Shown here: positions 1 through 8,845 of the stretch, piece after piece | Layout: every line of letters starts with the position of its first letter | Position numbering within the stretch: position 1 is the stretch's first letter | Assembly (NCBI GenBank): GCA_002862945.1 | Contig: PKCJ01000033.1 | Coordinates: 1 to 41,739, forward strand | DNA length: 41,739 bases | Source of the DNA: Opitutia bacterium | GTDB lineage: Bacteria; Verrucomicrobiota; Verrucomicrobiia; Opitutales; Coraliomargaritaceae | Reading direction: 5' to 3' | Position numbers and translations under genes: made by a program | The notes under the pieces: model-generated | The model's input: the letters and a program-made list of their open reading frames with translations, nothing else | Database searches by the model: none | What the model was told of the DNA's origin: nothing

Positions 1-200
1 CCAAAAGAATCAATTAAATAATTATCCTGATGAACCACTCCGCTACGACTTCATTTAAATGATCATTAACACGGCGAGGATTAACCTATAAGTTAGCTAA
101 ATTAAAACTACGATCTTGTGGCGCGGAATTAACAGGTCATCACTGACTACGAACGAAGAAAAACTTTATATTCTTTTGCTTTATACTCAGTTTTTTATTT
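1..200. other. Intergenic left edge, nothing recognised
   Basis: AT-rich stretch downstream of hisS, which runs on the minus strand towards the edge. I see no coding frame, tRNA or convincing terminator hairpin. The window begins here, so a neighbouring gene may lie just outside. Confidence 0.5.
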
Positions 201-1535
201 CTACCCAATTCCACTTTCGAGAAGAGCAGGTACTTGTAGGAGTAACTGATCGCGAGTGATTTCAACTTCGCTGCCTTTTGAGAGGTCGCGTACCTTGACC
301 ACGCCGCGCTCAAGTTCTTCGCTACCGTAGATCAGGGCAAAACGGGCACCAGATTGATTGGCTAATTTAAACTGCTTAGCGAAACCTTGGTTTTTGAATG
401 GATACTCGATTTGATAACCGACCGCGCGTAGCTGCGCAGCATCGGCCAATGCAACAGCGCGTTCACCCTCACCACCAATGATCGCGATGAACTCAGGGCT
501 TTGAATATATTTCGGCATTAGCGATTTGTTTTCCAGCAGATCGACTAAAGTGACATCGCCCATCGCAAAACCGACTGCAGGCATATCGGGACCTCCGAGT
601 TTTTTGACGAGTGCATCATAGCGCCCTCCCCCAGCGAGTGCGCGGCCTTCGCCGCTCGCTTCAAAAGCCTCAAAAACAAAACCAGTATAATAGGCTAGCC
701 CGCGGACGATCCCAAGGTCAATCTGGATAAAGTCACCCACGCCAGAGGCCTTGAGGTTACGCAAAAGTTGAGACCATTCTTCAATGCGAGCTTTGGCTAC
801 AGCAGCGAGGTCGCCTTCGAGAGGCAAGTTCTTAATGTAGCTTCGTAATGTATCAAAATCGTGAATAGCAATGGCTTCTTCAATCCTACCGAGAAAATCT
901 TCGGCTTCATCGCCGAGTATGGATGACAACCTTTCGATCGTTTTTGTGCGATCGGTGCGCTCCAACTTATCAATGATGCCAAGTACACTAGCGCTACCTG
1001 CTTCGTCGAGTCCCTCGGCGGCTAACATGAGCAACCAAAGATCACGGTCACTTAGGCGGATCTTGAAATCGCTATTATTGAGGCCGAAGCTTATTAGCGA
1101 CTGGCAGAGTAGCGTGATCAACTCAGCGTCAGCGGCGGTGCCTTGTTCACCAAGAATATCGACGTTTAGCTGATAAAAGGCGCGAAGGCGACCCTTCTGC
1201 GGGCGTTCGTAGCGATAATGCTCGCCAATATTAAACCATTTCACAGGGCGCTTTAGACTATTGGCCTTTGCACCAATCAACCGAGCTAGCGAAGGGGTCA
1301 TTTCAGGGCGCAGAGCGACAGCGCGTCCACCGCGATCTTCAAAGTTGAAAAGTTGCCCTACAATCTCTTCGCCCGACTTCTCGATGTAAAGTTCTAGGGG
1401 CTCTAAAACAGGCGCATCGTATTCCAAAAAATTAAACGCGCGCGCGACTGAGCGCCAGCAACCGAAGATATGATTTCGGCGAGCACATGCCTCTGGGTAA
1501 AATTCCCGAAAGCCAGGTAGGGTTTCAAACTGCAT
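201..1535 (-). CDS. hisS: Histidyl-tRNA synthetase
   Basis: Cytoplasmic class II aminoacyl-tRNA synthetase that charges tRNA-His. The 444-residue product has the usual family length. Class II motifs are visible: RPEMT at about residues 76-80, the motif 2 stretch EHYRYERPQKGR at 105-116, the histidine-specific RGLAYYTG at 278-285, and GGGRYD at 302-307 followed by AVGFAMGD (motif 3). The C-terminal anticodon-binding domain starts near residue 345. The ATG start leaves a 50-base gap from the IHF/HU gene upstream on the same strand, so the two are probably cotranscribed. Nothing looks damaged. Confidence 0.97.
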   Translation of the reverse strand: MQFETLPGFREFYPEACARRNHIFGCWRSVARAFNFLEYDAPVLEPLELYIEKSGEEIVGQLFNFEDRGGRAVALRPEMTPSLARLIGAKANSLKRPVKWFNIGEHYRYERPQKGRLRAFYQLNVDILGEQGTAADAELITLLCQSLISFGLNNSDFKIRLSDRDLWLLMLAAEGLDEAGSASVLGIIDKLERTDRTKTIERLSSILGDEAEDFLGRIEEAIAIHDFDTLRSYIKNLPLEGDLAAVAKARIEEWSQLLRNLKASGVGDFIQIDLGIVRGLAYYTGFVFEAFEASGEGRALAGGGRYDALVKKLGGPDMPAVGFAMGDVTLVDLLENKSLMPKYIQSPEFIAIIGGEGERAVALADAAQLRAVGYQIEYPFKNQGFAKQFKLANQSGARFALIYGSEELERGVVKVRDLSKGSEVEITRDQLLLQVPALLESGIG

Positions 1536-1585
1536 AAGAAATATCCCTTAAAAAATAAAGGGACGGAGATTAATCCGAATTTAAC

Positions 1586-1906
1586 TTACTCACCCCCTTC
1601 GTGGGCATCGACATCCATGTCTTTAAGCTGCGCTTTCAATTCTTTTCCGGCCTTGAATTTAATCACTGCACGCTTTGGAATAATAACATCCGTTTCAGGC
1701 TTATTAGGATTGCGACCTATGCGCGACTTACGAATTTGTACCTCGAAGACACCGAAATTTCGCAGCTCAACATTACGTCCCTCGCTCAAAGCTTTGGCAA
1801 TGGCGTCAAGAGTGAGCTGCACAGTTTCGCGCACTTCTTTTTGCGGAAAATCAGTTTTGTCGTATATATCTAAAACGATATCTCGCTTGGTAAGGTTATT
1901 GGACAT
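1586..1906 (-). CDS. HU/IHF-family DNA-bending protein
   Basis: Small nucleoid protein of the bacterial HU/IHF family, 106 residues. It begins with the typical MSNNLTKRDIV and has the helix region ending in the ELRNFGVFEV turn. The DNA-binding beta arm contains RIGRNPNKP, including the proline that intercalates between bases. A short acidic tail follows the core. The sequence resembles the IHF subgroup more than HU, but assigning alpha or beta would be a guess. It lies just upstream of hisS on the same strand and is divergent from the ClpX-like gene, so the roughly 100 bases between them should hold both promoters. Confidence 0.93.
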   Translation of the reverse strand: MSNNLTKRDIVLDIYDKTDFPQKEVRETVQLTLDAIAKALSEGRNVELRNFGVFEVQIRKSRIGRNPNKPETDVIIPKRAVIKFKAGKELKAQLKDMDVDAHEGGE

Positions 1907-2010
1907 CCTAGTGTTTGTTTGGTTTGCTAAGTAAGCTTGCTGTAATGGAAATGTAGAGTTATTGTATATTCGATACTTGGGATCAAGAAAACACTGTCAA
2001 ACTAGAAAAA

Positions 2011-3618
2011 ATGAGTGATAAAGAACCGCCAAATCCATTTGACGAGATCCAAAAGCAATTGAAAGAATTGTTCAAGGACTCTAATGTGAAAATTTCCGCA
2101 CACGGATTTCCTGAGGGCGGCCAGTTTTCAGACGAGCAGGAGGAAATCGTGAACGAGCCAGAGGCCGCGTCTGATGGGGGCAAGAGTGCGGAGGCGCTGG
2201 AAAATATCCGTAATTTCAAGCTCAAACCAAAAGAAATTCGCGACCATCTAAACCGATTCGTCATTAGGCAAGATGAGGCGAAGAAGGTTTTATCCGTCGC
2301 GATTTGCGATCATTACAATCATGTCCGCGCGACTCTCTTGGGTAAGAGCGAGGAAATGACCGAATACAGTAAACAGAACATTCTTCTGCTAGGGCCGACT
2401 GGTGTAGGCAAAACCTACTTAATAAAAAATCTAGCACGCTTGATCGGCGTACCCTTCGTCAAGGCGGATGCAACGAAATTCTCGGAGACGGGATACGTAG
2501 GCTCTGATGTGGAAGATCTAGTGCGAGATCTCGTCAAGGCAGCAGATGGCGACATTGAACTGGCAGAAAAGGGCATCATCTTCGTGGATGAGATCGATAA
2601 GATCGCCAGTGAAGGGAGCGCTGGAGGCCGCGATGTCTCCGGACGCGGCGTGCAAATTAACTTACTCAAGCTGATGGAAGAAACCGAGGTCAACCTCTTC
2701 AGTCCAAGCGATATGATGGCTCAAATGCAGGCTGTCATGGAGATCCAACGGGGCGGTAAGCCGAAGCGCAAATCGATCAACACAAAAAATATCCTCTTTA
2801 TCGTGAGTGGTGCCTTCGACAAGCTAGCCGAGTCGATCAAGAAACGACTCTCTCAAAGCGAGATGGGCTTTGGCGCAAATGTGAGTGATGCGGAAGAAGA
2901 CATCTCTTGCTATCTGCAACACACACAGACAAGCGACTTTATCAAATACGGATTCGAGCCTGAATTCATTGGGCGTGTGCCAGTGCGCTGTGCTTGCTCG
3001 GCGCTCTCGGCTAAAGACTTAGCGCATATATTGACTACCTCAGAGGGTAGCGTTCTACACCAATATCGAGACGATTTTCGCGGCTACGGGATCGATTTCA
3101 AAATCACGCCTGAGGCCATCATGAGCATTGCCGAGACGGCTAGCAAAGAACGCACTGGCGCGCGCGGCATTATGACGGTAATGGAACGATTATTCCGCGA
3201 CTACAAATTTGAACTGCCCTCAACCGCAATCAAACACTTTGAAGTGACGACTGAAATGATCGTAGACCCATCGAGCTGCCTCAAGGCACTCAAAGAGAAA
3301 AACGCCCATCTCCAAAGTACAGTTTGGGAAAATGACGTGAAGCGCTACGGAGCCGCCTTCGAAAAGGCCTGCGGCTTCACGCTTGAGTTTAAACCACTCG
3401 CTATTGAAACCTTGATTAGCGAAGCCAGCGAGCTTGATCAAACGATCCAGTCTATTTGTGAGGAAAAGTTTAAAGATTTTGGGCACGGGCTCACCATCAT
3501 CAACCGCAATACCGGACAGACCGTCTTCAAGTTGGGTAAACTAGCGATCGAAAATCCAGATGAGGAACTTTCTAAATGGGTGGTTAGGAGTATTAAATGC
3601 GTGAAAGAATCTTCCTAA
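2011..3618 (+). CDS. ClpX-like AAA+ unfoldase lacking the zinc finger, with a C-terminal extension
   Basis: AAA+ ATPase closest to ClpX, which unfolds proteins for ClpP. Walker A GPTGVGKT is at residues 128-135, the pore loop GYVG at 161-164, Walker B IIFVDE at 189-194, and the sensor-2 region GARGIM at 383-388. An MGFG tetrapeptide at 285-288 sits where ClpX has its IGF ClpP-docking loop. Two things are unusual. The N-terminal 70 residues contain no cysteine, so the four-cysteine zinc-binding domain of ordinary ClpX is missing. About 110 residues also follow the normal end of the protein, and part of them (about 452-495) resembles a second copy of the small AAA+ subdomain at 359-403. At 535 residues it is clearly longer than E. 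coli ClpX (424). No clpP is nearby. It may be a specialised paralogue. Confidence 0.88.
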   Translation: MSDKEPPNPFDEIQKQLKELFKDSNVKISAHGFPEGGQFSDEQEEIVNEPEAASDGGKSAEALENIRNFKLKPKEIRDHLNRFVIRQDEAKKVLSVAICDHYNHVRATLLGKSEEMTEYSKQNILLLGPTGVGKTYLIKNLARLIGVPFVKADATKFSETGYVGSDVEDLVRDLVKAADGDIELAEKGIIFVDEIDKIASEGSAGGRDVSGRGVQINLLKLMEETEVNLFSPSDMMAQMQAVMEIQRGGKPKRKSINTKNILFIVSGAFDKLAESIKKRLSQSEMGFGANVSDAEEDISCYLQHTQTSDFIKYGFEPEFIGRVPVRCACSALSAKDLAHILTTSEGSVLHQYRDDFRGYGIDFKITPEAIMSIAETASKERTGARGIMTVMERLFRDYKFELPSTAIKHFEVTTEMIVDPSSCLKALKEKNAHLQSTVWENDVKRYGAAFEKACGFTLEFKPLAIETLISEASELDQTIQSICEEKFKDFGHGLTIINRNTGQTVFKLGKLAIENPDEELSKWVVRSIKCVKESS

Positions 3619-3700
3619 TCAAATTTGGGAACGGGCCAGCGCGAATGCGCCGAATGCTTGAGCCTGTCACAGGAAGCAGATTGTATATAGTTTTAACGTG

Positions 3701-3743
3701 GTTTCTGCTATTCTCCCTTGCTAATTCGTGAACAAGCAGAAAC
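3701..3743. repeat. Inverted repeat upstream of the menG/ubiE gene
   Basis: GTTTCTGCT at 3701-3709 pairs perfectly with AGCAGAAAC at 3735-3743 around a 25-base loop. It sits 68 bases before the methyltransferase start, in the 190-base gap after the ClpX-like gene. It could be a leader hairpin or a protein-binding site. No T-run follows, so it is not an obvious terminator. Confidence 0.4.
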
Positions 3744-3810
3744 TTGTCTCCCATCATATAGCACACGACGCAACTAACTTTAGTTTCACTCCGCTTACAG
3801 CGCGGCCATC

Positions 3811-4509
3811 ATGCCAGAAGGAAAAGCAGTCAACAAAATGTTTGCCTCTATCGCCGGGCGCTACGACCTAGCTAATCACCTTTTGAGCGGAGGTGTAGAT
3901 TTTTATTGGAGGCGGGTGCTCACCCATATGGTCAAGGCCTGTAGCCCGAAAGAAGTGGTCGACCTAGCGACAGGCAGCGGCGACGTTGCCTTCAAGCTGC
4001 GCGATCGTATAGGCATTGAGGTGCCCGTGACTGGATTGGACTTTTGCGAGCCCATGCTCGACGAAGCTCGCGCTAAGCGTGCAGCCAAGAAGAGCTATTC
4101 TGATATCGCATTTGAGTTTGGCGACTGCATGGATTTACCATTGGAAGACAACTCGACCGACGCATTCACGATTTCATTCGGGGTGCGTAACTTCGAAAAT
4201 CGCCAGCGTGGTCTCAAAGAAATCCTTCGCGTACTTCGCCCAGGAGGCCGCCTTTTCGTGTTAGAATTCTCGCAGCCCGACAAATGGTTCTCTCCAATCT
4301 ACTATTTCTATCTTAAATTCATCCTGCCTTGGGTAGCCGCCATTGCCACGGGGGATAAGAGTGCCTATGATTACCTCGCAGGCACCATTGAAGACTTTCC
4401 AAGCAAAGAAGCCTTAACGGAACAACTTAAACAGGCCGGTTACGAGACCGTCAAAGCGACGGGGCTAACTTTCTCAATCGTGGCTATACACGAAGCGCAG
4501 AAGGCATAA
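3811..4509 (+). CDS. ubiE: Demethylmenaquinone / ubiquinone C-methyltransferase (MenG/UbiE)
   Basis: SAM-dependent methyltransferase that adds the ring methyl group in the last step of menaquinone synthesis, or the equivalent step of ubiquinone synthesis. The product has 232 residues, close to the family norm. SAM motif I reads [13 protein letters not shown] at about residues 50-62, followed by [12 protein letters not shown]. The family-specific [15 protein letters not shown] and [15 protein letters not shown] stretches are both present, as is the [12 protein letters not shown] region near the C-terminus. The ATG start follows the sequence ggccatc without a strong ribosome-binding site. Which quinone is made cannot be decided here. 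No other men or ubi gene is in the window. Confidence 0.95.
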   Translation: MPEGKAVNKMFASIAGRYDLANHLLSGGVDFYWRRVLTHMVKACSPKEVVDLATGSGDVAFKLRDRIGIEVPVTGLDFCEPMLDEARAKRAAKKSYSDIAFEFGDCMDLPLEDNSTDAFTISFGVRNFENRQRGLKEILRVLRPGGRLFVLEFSQPDKWFSPIYYFYLKFILPWVAAIATGDKSAYDYLAGTIEDFPSKEALTEQLKQAGYETVKATGLTFSIVAIHEAQKA

Positions 4510-4669
4510 CAAAGCAAGCAACTGAGGACGCCTTAAGCCAGCCACAAAAAACACATAATTAACATCTCATACTCGACTTTGAATACTTGGCAAGAAGGGC
4601 ATACAAATACGCCTAGTATTACGCTACGGAGAGTTGACGGATCTAGCGTTCCTCAATACATCAAATTAT

Positions 4670-5053
4670 ATGGGTAATAATAGAAACAAAATCGGCCGTT
4701 GGTATGTAGGCTTTGGCATTTTTTTAATTGCTTGCGGGCTAGCCGGTTACGCCTCCAATCCTGTAGCCGCAAAGACCGCGCTAATGTCTGGTGGGACTTT
4801 TGGAACTCTCAGCGCGTTTTGGGGATTTTGGATACTCAAAGGTGGACGCCTACTCGCGCTTCTAGCAGCTGGCATAACAACGCTCATGCTTTGCGCTGCC
4901 TTCACTTGGCGCTCCGTCGTCTCTTGGCAGGCATACTCTGAGGGCGAACCAAAGCTGTTCGCCGCAACATTGATCACTGGAATGCTGTTAGCATCCGTGT
5001 GCTCACTCGTTCAACTACTTCGCAGCCATAAATCGGTGCTGGCAAAAGATTGA
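4670..5053 (+). CDS. Small four-helix membrane protein (TMEM14/UPF0136-like)
   Basis: A 127-residue hydrophobic protein with about four membrane segments: the YVGFGIFLIACGLAGYA helix, GTFGTLSAFWGFWIL, LLALLAAGITTLMLCAAF, and TLITGMLLASVCSLVQLL. The spacing of glycines and the SGGTFGTLSAFWG segment resemble the TMEM14/UPF0136 family, whose biochemical role in bacteria is unknown. I chose the ATG at 4670. A TTG at 4634 would add 12 residues, but its purine-rich GGAG lies only two bases away, which is too close for a good ribosome-binding site. It is followed 7 bases later by a small gene on the same strand. The family assignment is moderate only. Confidence 0.7.
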   Translation: MGNNRNKIGRWYVGFGIFLIACGLAGYASNPVAAKTALMSGGTFGTLSAFWGFWILKGGRLLALLAAGITTLMLCAAFTWRSVVSWQAYSEGEPKLFAATLITGMLLASVCSLVQLLRSHKSVLAKD

Positions 5054-5060
5054 TCACATT

Positions 5061-5282
5061 ATGGATACCCCCTCGAAGCTACGCCACATCAATGTGGTTC
5101 ATTCTCCCAAAAGCGGGTTATTACAGGTGAATTGCGAGCTAAAAACAGGGCGAAAAATCTACCAGATACCAATCGCTCAACCGACCAGCGAATCGCCACC
5201 CCATGGCGCAGGTTCTTTTCACGATCCCGCACAACACGCTGCCTACATGGACCGGGTAGAAGCTCTTTTGCTGGGCGGATGA
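5061..5282 (+). CDS. Small hypothetical protein
   Basis: A 73-residue protein that I do not recognise. It contains two short alternating polar/hydrophobic strands (HINVVHSPKSGLLQVNCELK and RKIYQIPIA) and a C-terminal helix ending MDRVEALLLGG. No signal peptide, metal site or membrane segment is visible. It starts with ATG 7 bases after the preceding membrane-protein gene, which suggests cotranscription. Support comes from its position, its ATG and its soluble-protein composition. The short length keeps confidence modest. Confidence 0.5.
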   Translation: MDTPSKLRHINVVHSPKSGLLQVNCELKTGRKIYQIPIAQPTSESPPHGAGSFHDPAQHAAYMDRVEALLLGG

Positions 5283-5399
5283 GTTAGTGGAAAGAAAATA
5301 ATTAAGGATTCCTAAGAGAGCAATGGAGCGGAGCCCTTGTTATGGCGCTTTGCATACCGATCAGCCAACACGATATCGCTAAGCTGATCCGCTAATAGG

Positions 5400-5642
5400 T
5401 CAGCAGGATGATTTAATATGACGCTCAAACAACTTCCGATGCTTGGTTATTCGTCCACTCACCCGCTTACGCCATAAGCAGAAACTGCCCGGCTTTAATT
5501 TCCGCCTCATAAGTTTGATCACCTCAGCTTCGGAGAGACCCGTTCGCTCTTTGATCTGGTCAAAGGTGGTTCGATCCTCCCAAGCCATGCGAACCACAGC
5601 GTTGGCTTCTGCATCACTAAAATTTTTAATTTTCTGACTCAT
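5400..5642 (-). CDS. DUF2805 / TIGR03643 family protein
   Basis: An 80-residue basic protein whose N-terminal half (FSDAEANAVVRMAWEDRT, then FDQIKERTGLSEAEVIKLMR) looks like a small helix-turn-helix domain, followed by MRRKLKPGSFCLWRKRVSGR. This matches my knowledge of the DUF2805/TIGR03643 family, which is often found next to photolyase-like genes. Its start overlaps the end of the photolyase gene by 17 bases, so the two are probably translated from one message. The function is unknown. A nucleic-acid-binding role is inferred only from the helix-turn-helix appearance and the basic tail. Confidence 0.8.
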   Translation of the reverse strand: MSQKIKNFSDAEANAVVRMAWEDRTTFDQIKERTGLSEAEVIKLMRRKLKPGSFCLWRKRVSGRITKHRKLFERHIKSSC

Positions 5643-7173
5643 TTAATTGGAATGTGGTTTGTCGGCTTACAGGCTTTCTTTTCAATAGCTTCGGGCGGCT
5701 ACGATTCTCAGATTTTTTACGGCTCCCGTGGCGATGCATGACTTCGTGAGCGCAATCCCAATAGTCGTCCCGTTGACGTAGTATTGCAAACTGTGCGCGC
5801 GCAAATTTAACCGCTTCCTTGTGGTCGACAATAGGTAGCGGATAATCACGCCCAAGCCGACATTGATATTTCGACTGCATTTGGTCTGGAAGTAACCATG
5901 GCTGATGGATCGCTTCACCCTCAATGCCCGCAAGTTCAGGCACCCATTCTCTGATAAATATACCCTCTGGATCGTGATCCATACCTTGTTTGACTGGACT
6001 ATAGATACGCAGTGTGTTGATCCCAGTTAAGCCGCTTTGCATCTGAATCTGGGAATAATGGATACCCGGCTCGTAGTCGATAAATTGACATGCCAGCCAA
6101 TCGCGGAACAAACGCCAATCCAACCAGAGGTGATAACTGGCGAACGATACCAACATCGCACGCATACGGAAATTGATCCAGCCGCGCAGTTTTAAGGCCC
6201 GCATACAAGCATCGACGAATGGATAGCCCGTACGGGCTTGCTGCCAAGCTTCCAGTCGAGCGGGATCGTTTCCATTGTCACGCAATGTTTCGCACGCGCG
6301 GTTAAACGCACAAAATTCGATCGCTGGCTCCGACTCTAGCTTTTGTATGAAGTGGCAGTGCCAGTGGCAGCGTGAGAGGAAGGCGCGCGCAGCAATCTTC
6401 GGAAGAGTGTCACCTGCTGCGGCTCGTATCCTTTGCACAGCAGTGCGCATTGAAAGACAGCCCCAAGTCAAATATGGACTAAGCCTCGAACAACTATCGA
6501 AAGCTGTGTTGGGACTACTCATTTCGCTTTGGTAACGAGATCCACGACCCATTGCAAAACTCTCTAAAACGCGCAGACCTTCGCTCTCACCGCCTTGCAA
6601 TTGAGACACGCGATCAGTGCGTATTAGACCTAGCGACTCGGCACTTGGTATTTGCACGTCACCATCCGAGAGCATCGGACCACAAATATTTCTGGCGGGC
6701 AATGTAATCGGCTGACTCATCCGCGACTCCCAGACCTTTGACCAACCGTCACGATCTTCGAGACGACGGACAACTCCGTTTTGCGGCGTTTCTTTGAAAG
6801 TAACCCCGGCAGACTTAGCCCATCTGGCCAATCGTCGATCTCGACAATAGCTCAGTGCATTCCCGGTCTCTTCGTGTGCGAAAATTTGTGTGAAGCCAAA
6901 TTGCTGGTGTAATCTCTGAAAAACGTCACACACTTCCCCTAACTGGATAAAGAGACTAACTCCGAGTTTTTCTAAAGATGTATTCAAATCAATCAAAGAT
7001 TCCCGTATGAAATCCCAATGTAAGGCATCAAAATCGGCAGCCTCGATCACCTCAGGTTCGATCACATAAACGGGTAAGACCCGCCCTATTTCCGCTGCAT
7101 CAGTCAGAGGCGCATGATCTAAAACCCGTAGGTCTCGCTTGAACCAAACAAGCGTTAAAATATCATTACTCAC
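5626..7173 (-). CDS. Cryptochrome/photolyase-family flavoprotein
   Basis: A 515-residue member of the photolyase/cryptochrome superfamily, expected to bind FAD and repair UV-damaged DNA or sense blue light. The N-terminal photolyase domain begins VWFKRDLRVLDHAPL at residues 9-23. The FAD-binding helical domain covers about 230-420 and includes the ARTGYPFVDACMRAL and RIYSPVKQGMDHDPEG motifs. Classical CPD photolyases have a GNWQW-type motif in the active-site region. Here residues 371-381 read IHYSQIQMQSG instead, so this is a distinct subgroup and the lesion it repairs is not certain. The start is GTG, overlapping the stop of the DUF2256 gene (GTGA). The last 40 residues are very basic. Confidence 0.93.
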   Translation of the reverse strand: MSNDILTLVWFKRDLRVLDHAPLTDAAEIGRVLPVYVIEPEVIEAADFDALHWDFIRESLIDLNTSLEKLGVSLFIQLGEVCDVFQRLHQQFGFTQIFAHEETGNALSYCRDRRLARWAKSAGVTFKETPQNGVVRRLEDRDGWSKVWESRMSQPITLPARNICGPMLSDGDVQIPSAESLGLIRTDRVSQLQGGESEGLRVLESFAMGRGSRYQSEMSSPNTAFDSCSRLSPYLTWGCLSMRTAVQRIRAAAGDTLPKIAARAFLSRCHWHCHFIQKLESEPAIEFCAFNRACETLRDNGNDPARLEAWQQARTGYPFVDACMRALKLRGWINFRMRAMLVSFASYHLWLDWRLFRDWLACQFIDYEPGIHYSQIQMQSGLTGINTLRIYSPVKQGMDHDPEGIFIREWVPELAGIEGEAIHQPWLLPDQMQSKYQCRLGRDYPLPIVDHKEAVKFARAQFAILRQRDDYWDCAHEVMHRHGSRKKSENRSRPKLLKRKPVSRQTTFQLNESEN

Positions 7174-7328
7174 GATGCCTTACCCTCCCGACGACAGCGC
7201 TGTGAGCAATAAACGACCTCTTCCCAGCAACGCTCCCACTTTTTACGCCAAGCGAAGGGGCGCCGACAAGCAGGACACAACTTTTCAGGGAGATCTTGCT
7301 TACGAACTGCTTTTCCATGACTACGCAT
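7170..7328 (-). CDS. DUF2256 zinc-ribbon-like protein
   Basis: A very small protein with the hallmark DUF2256 pattern: LPEKLCPACRRPFAWRKKW, then YCSQRCR. Two CxxC/CxxxC pairs could bind zinc. Starting at the ATG at 7328 gives 52 residues, which matches the family. A longer reading from 7406 would run into the start of the divergent DoxX gene and add an unrelated N-terminus. The stop codon overlaps the GTG of the photolyase gene, so the order DUF2256, photolyase, DUF2805 forms one translationally coupled operon. DUF2256 proteins commonly neighbour photolyases. Their job is unknown, and a helper role is inference. Confidence 0.82.
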   Translation of the reverse strand: MRSHGKAVRKQDLPEKLCPACRRPFAWRKKWERCWEEVVYCSQRCRREGKAS

Positions 7329-7404
7329 TTGTATTGAACGCACAAACGCTCCAAGCCTTTCATTTTTCATACGCTTATTTGACATCGAAGCAGAAATCGC
7401 GACC

Positions 7405-7782
7405 ATGTGGACAATGATCTATCTTCAATATCTCTTGCAAATCGTCGCTGGCCTTGGAATTTTTAACGTATGGCTCCTTCGATTTGGCCAAGACACAGTG
7501 TATCGAGGAGGCAATGCATCTAACATGAGAGAAGAATTCGTGGTTTACGGTTTACCAACAGTCGCCCTCTACATTGTAGGCTTGTTGAAGATATTGTCTG
7601 CGATCGGACTCATTGCTGGAATTTTTCTGCCATTATTAATTGCCCCCTCGGCGATCTTGCTTGCAGCTTTGATGATAGGTGCGCTTGTGATGCACTTTAA
7701 AATTAGAGACCCTTTTAAAAAGTCTATACCTGCGCTAATTATGCTAACACTCTGCGTGGCAATTCTTCTACTGGCCTCTTAA
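7405..7782 (+). CDS. DoxX-like membrane protein
   Basis: A 125-residue protein with four predicted membrane helices: IYLQYLLQIVAGLGIFNVWL, TVALYIVGLLKILSAIGLIA, PLLIAPSAILLAALMIGALV and ALIMLTLCVAILLLA. The arrangement, including the KIRDP turn between helices three and four, fits the DoxX-like family. Members are small integral membrane proteins, some linked to quinone oxidation or redox stress, but most have no proven role. The gene diverges from the photolyase operon and ends by overlapping the last four bases of a second DoxX-like gene on the opposite strand. Confidence 0.8.
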   Translation: MWTMIYLQYLLQIVAGLGIFNVWLLRFGQDTVYRGGNASNMREEFVVYGLPTVALYIVGLLKILSAIGLIAGIFLPLLIAPSAILLAALMIGALVMHFKIRDPFKKSIPALIMLTLCVAILLLAS

Positions 7783-8123
7783 TTTAAACGATTCACAAAA
7801 CCCACAACCAAGCCTGCGTTGATTAACATAAAGCTGAACGACGGCAGACATTGCAACAAGCTGTCGCGTATTAATAGGCGCACACCAAACCCGAGTAGCA
7901 TCTGAATACTCAATCCGAGCGCTGCTACAAGGCCGGCAACAGGAGTGAACAAAAAGCCGACGAGCAAGCCAACTGCCCCTAGAATCTGCAGGTATCCAGT
8001 GATCTTGCGAAAGCGAGCAAGGCGGTAACGTTCAAACTCCACTACCATGTGACCGGAGAGGACACAACATGGACCATAGACCAGAAAAGCTATGGCAGAG
8101 AGAAGACAGAAGAAATCAAACAT
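7779..8123 (-). CDS. DoxX-like membrane protein, second copy
   Basis: A 114-residue four-helix membrane protein with the same fold pattern as its convergent neighbour. It has an N-terminal helix FFCLLSAIAFLVYGPCCVL, then the FRKITGYLQILGAVGLLVGF and TPVAGLVAALGLSIQMLLG helices, and the LIRDS turn that parallels KIRDP in the neighbour. It probably belongs to the DoxX-like family. It starts 18 bases after the stop of the thioesterase gene on the same strand, so the two may be cotranscribed. The four-base tail-to-tail overlap with the other DoxX gene leaves no room for a separate terminator. Confidence 0.75.
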   Translation of the reverse strand: MFDFFCLLSAIAFLVYGPCCVLSGHMVVEFERYRLARFRKITGYLQILGAVGLLVGFLFTPVAGLVAALGLSIQMLLGFGVRLLIRDSLLQCLPSFSFMLINAGLVVGFVNRLN

Positions 8124-8141
8124 CGGTAAATTACCGTAGGG

Positions 8142-8555
8142 CTAAAATGCTTCCATCGCGGCACGGAAGGCATCCGTCCATGGCACTGGTCGGTGAGTCT
8201 CAGCCGACAATTTGCAAAGGGTACGTGTGCCTGTACAATAAACCGTGTTGCCTTCGGGAGCGCGAATAGTGAAATCCATAGTCACACCGCCACTACGGAT
8301 CTTAACTATCTGGTAGTCGACTACGATCTTACCAGGTTTGCTCAGGGGCACGCGGAATCGTACGTCGAGACCGTGAACGACCACATAAATATCCTCGTCG
8401 CGATCAGCATTGAAGTCGGGCACGCCGAGCAGATGCTCGAAAAATTTTTGTTGTGCACGCTCTAAGTGCAGTAAATAGCGAGGATGATGAAGGAATCCAA
8501 GGCCATCGAGTTCGTCGAAATAAACTTCTGAGAGATAAGTAAAAGTATTAGGCAT
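8142..8555 (-). CDS. Acyl-CoA thioesterase, hotdog fold (4HBT family)
   Basis: A 137-residue protein of the 4-hydroxybenzoyl-CoA thioesterase/YbgC type, which hydrolyses acyl-CoA thioesters in the cytoplasm. The hallmark region reads YFDELDGLGFLHHPRYLLHL, with the catalytic-type aspartate followed by the glycine and the histidine-rich turn before the long hotdog helix. The ERAQQKFFEHLLG helix and the beta strands VVDYQIVKI and MDFTIRAP follow. I chose the ATG at 8555. A longer frame up to 8705 adds 50 residues unlike the family. The natural substrate cannot be told. It precedes a DoxX-like gene on the same strand. Confidence 0.85.
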   Translation of the reverse strand: MPNTFTYLSEVYFDELDGLGFLHHPRYLLHLERAQQKFFEHLLGVPDFNADRDEDIYVVVHGLDVRFRVPLSKPGKIVVDYQIVKIRSGGVTMDFTIRAPEGNTVYCTGTRTLCKLSAETHRPVPWTDAFRAAMEAF

Positions 8556-8845
8556 AAAGTCTGATCGCTGCGCTTGGTTTAAACTTACTCGGCTAAGTGA
8601 GTCAATTCCGCTAGGCACTTGGAACTGCAACTTGGAGTGTCTGGTCGAAAACAAGTAACTAGCATAAGTATTAAGTATGCACTCAGCCAGTATAGAAATA
8701 CACAAAAGAGAGTAAAATACAGAGCAAAACTGGCAAAATAATTAGATGAGATTTTTAGCGACAGGACCCGATACATCAGATACATATTATTTGGCAGAAA
8801 TTAGCAAACGGCGAAATCTGTGAATAAAACAAGAAACACAAGTAT

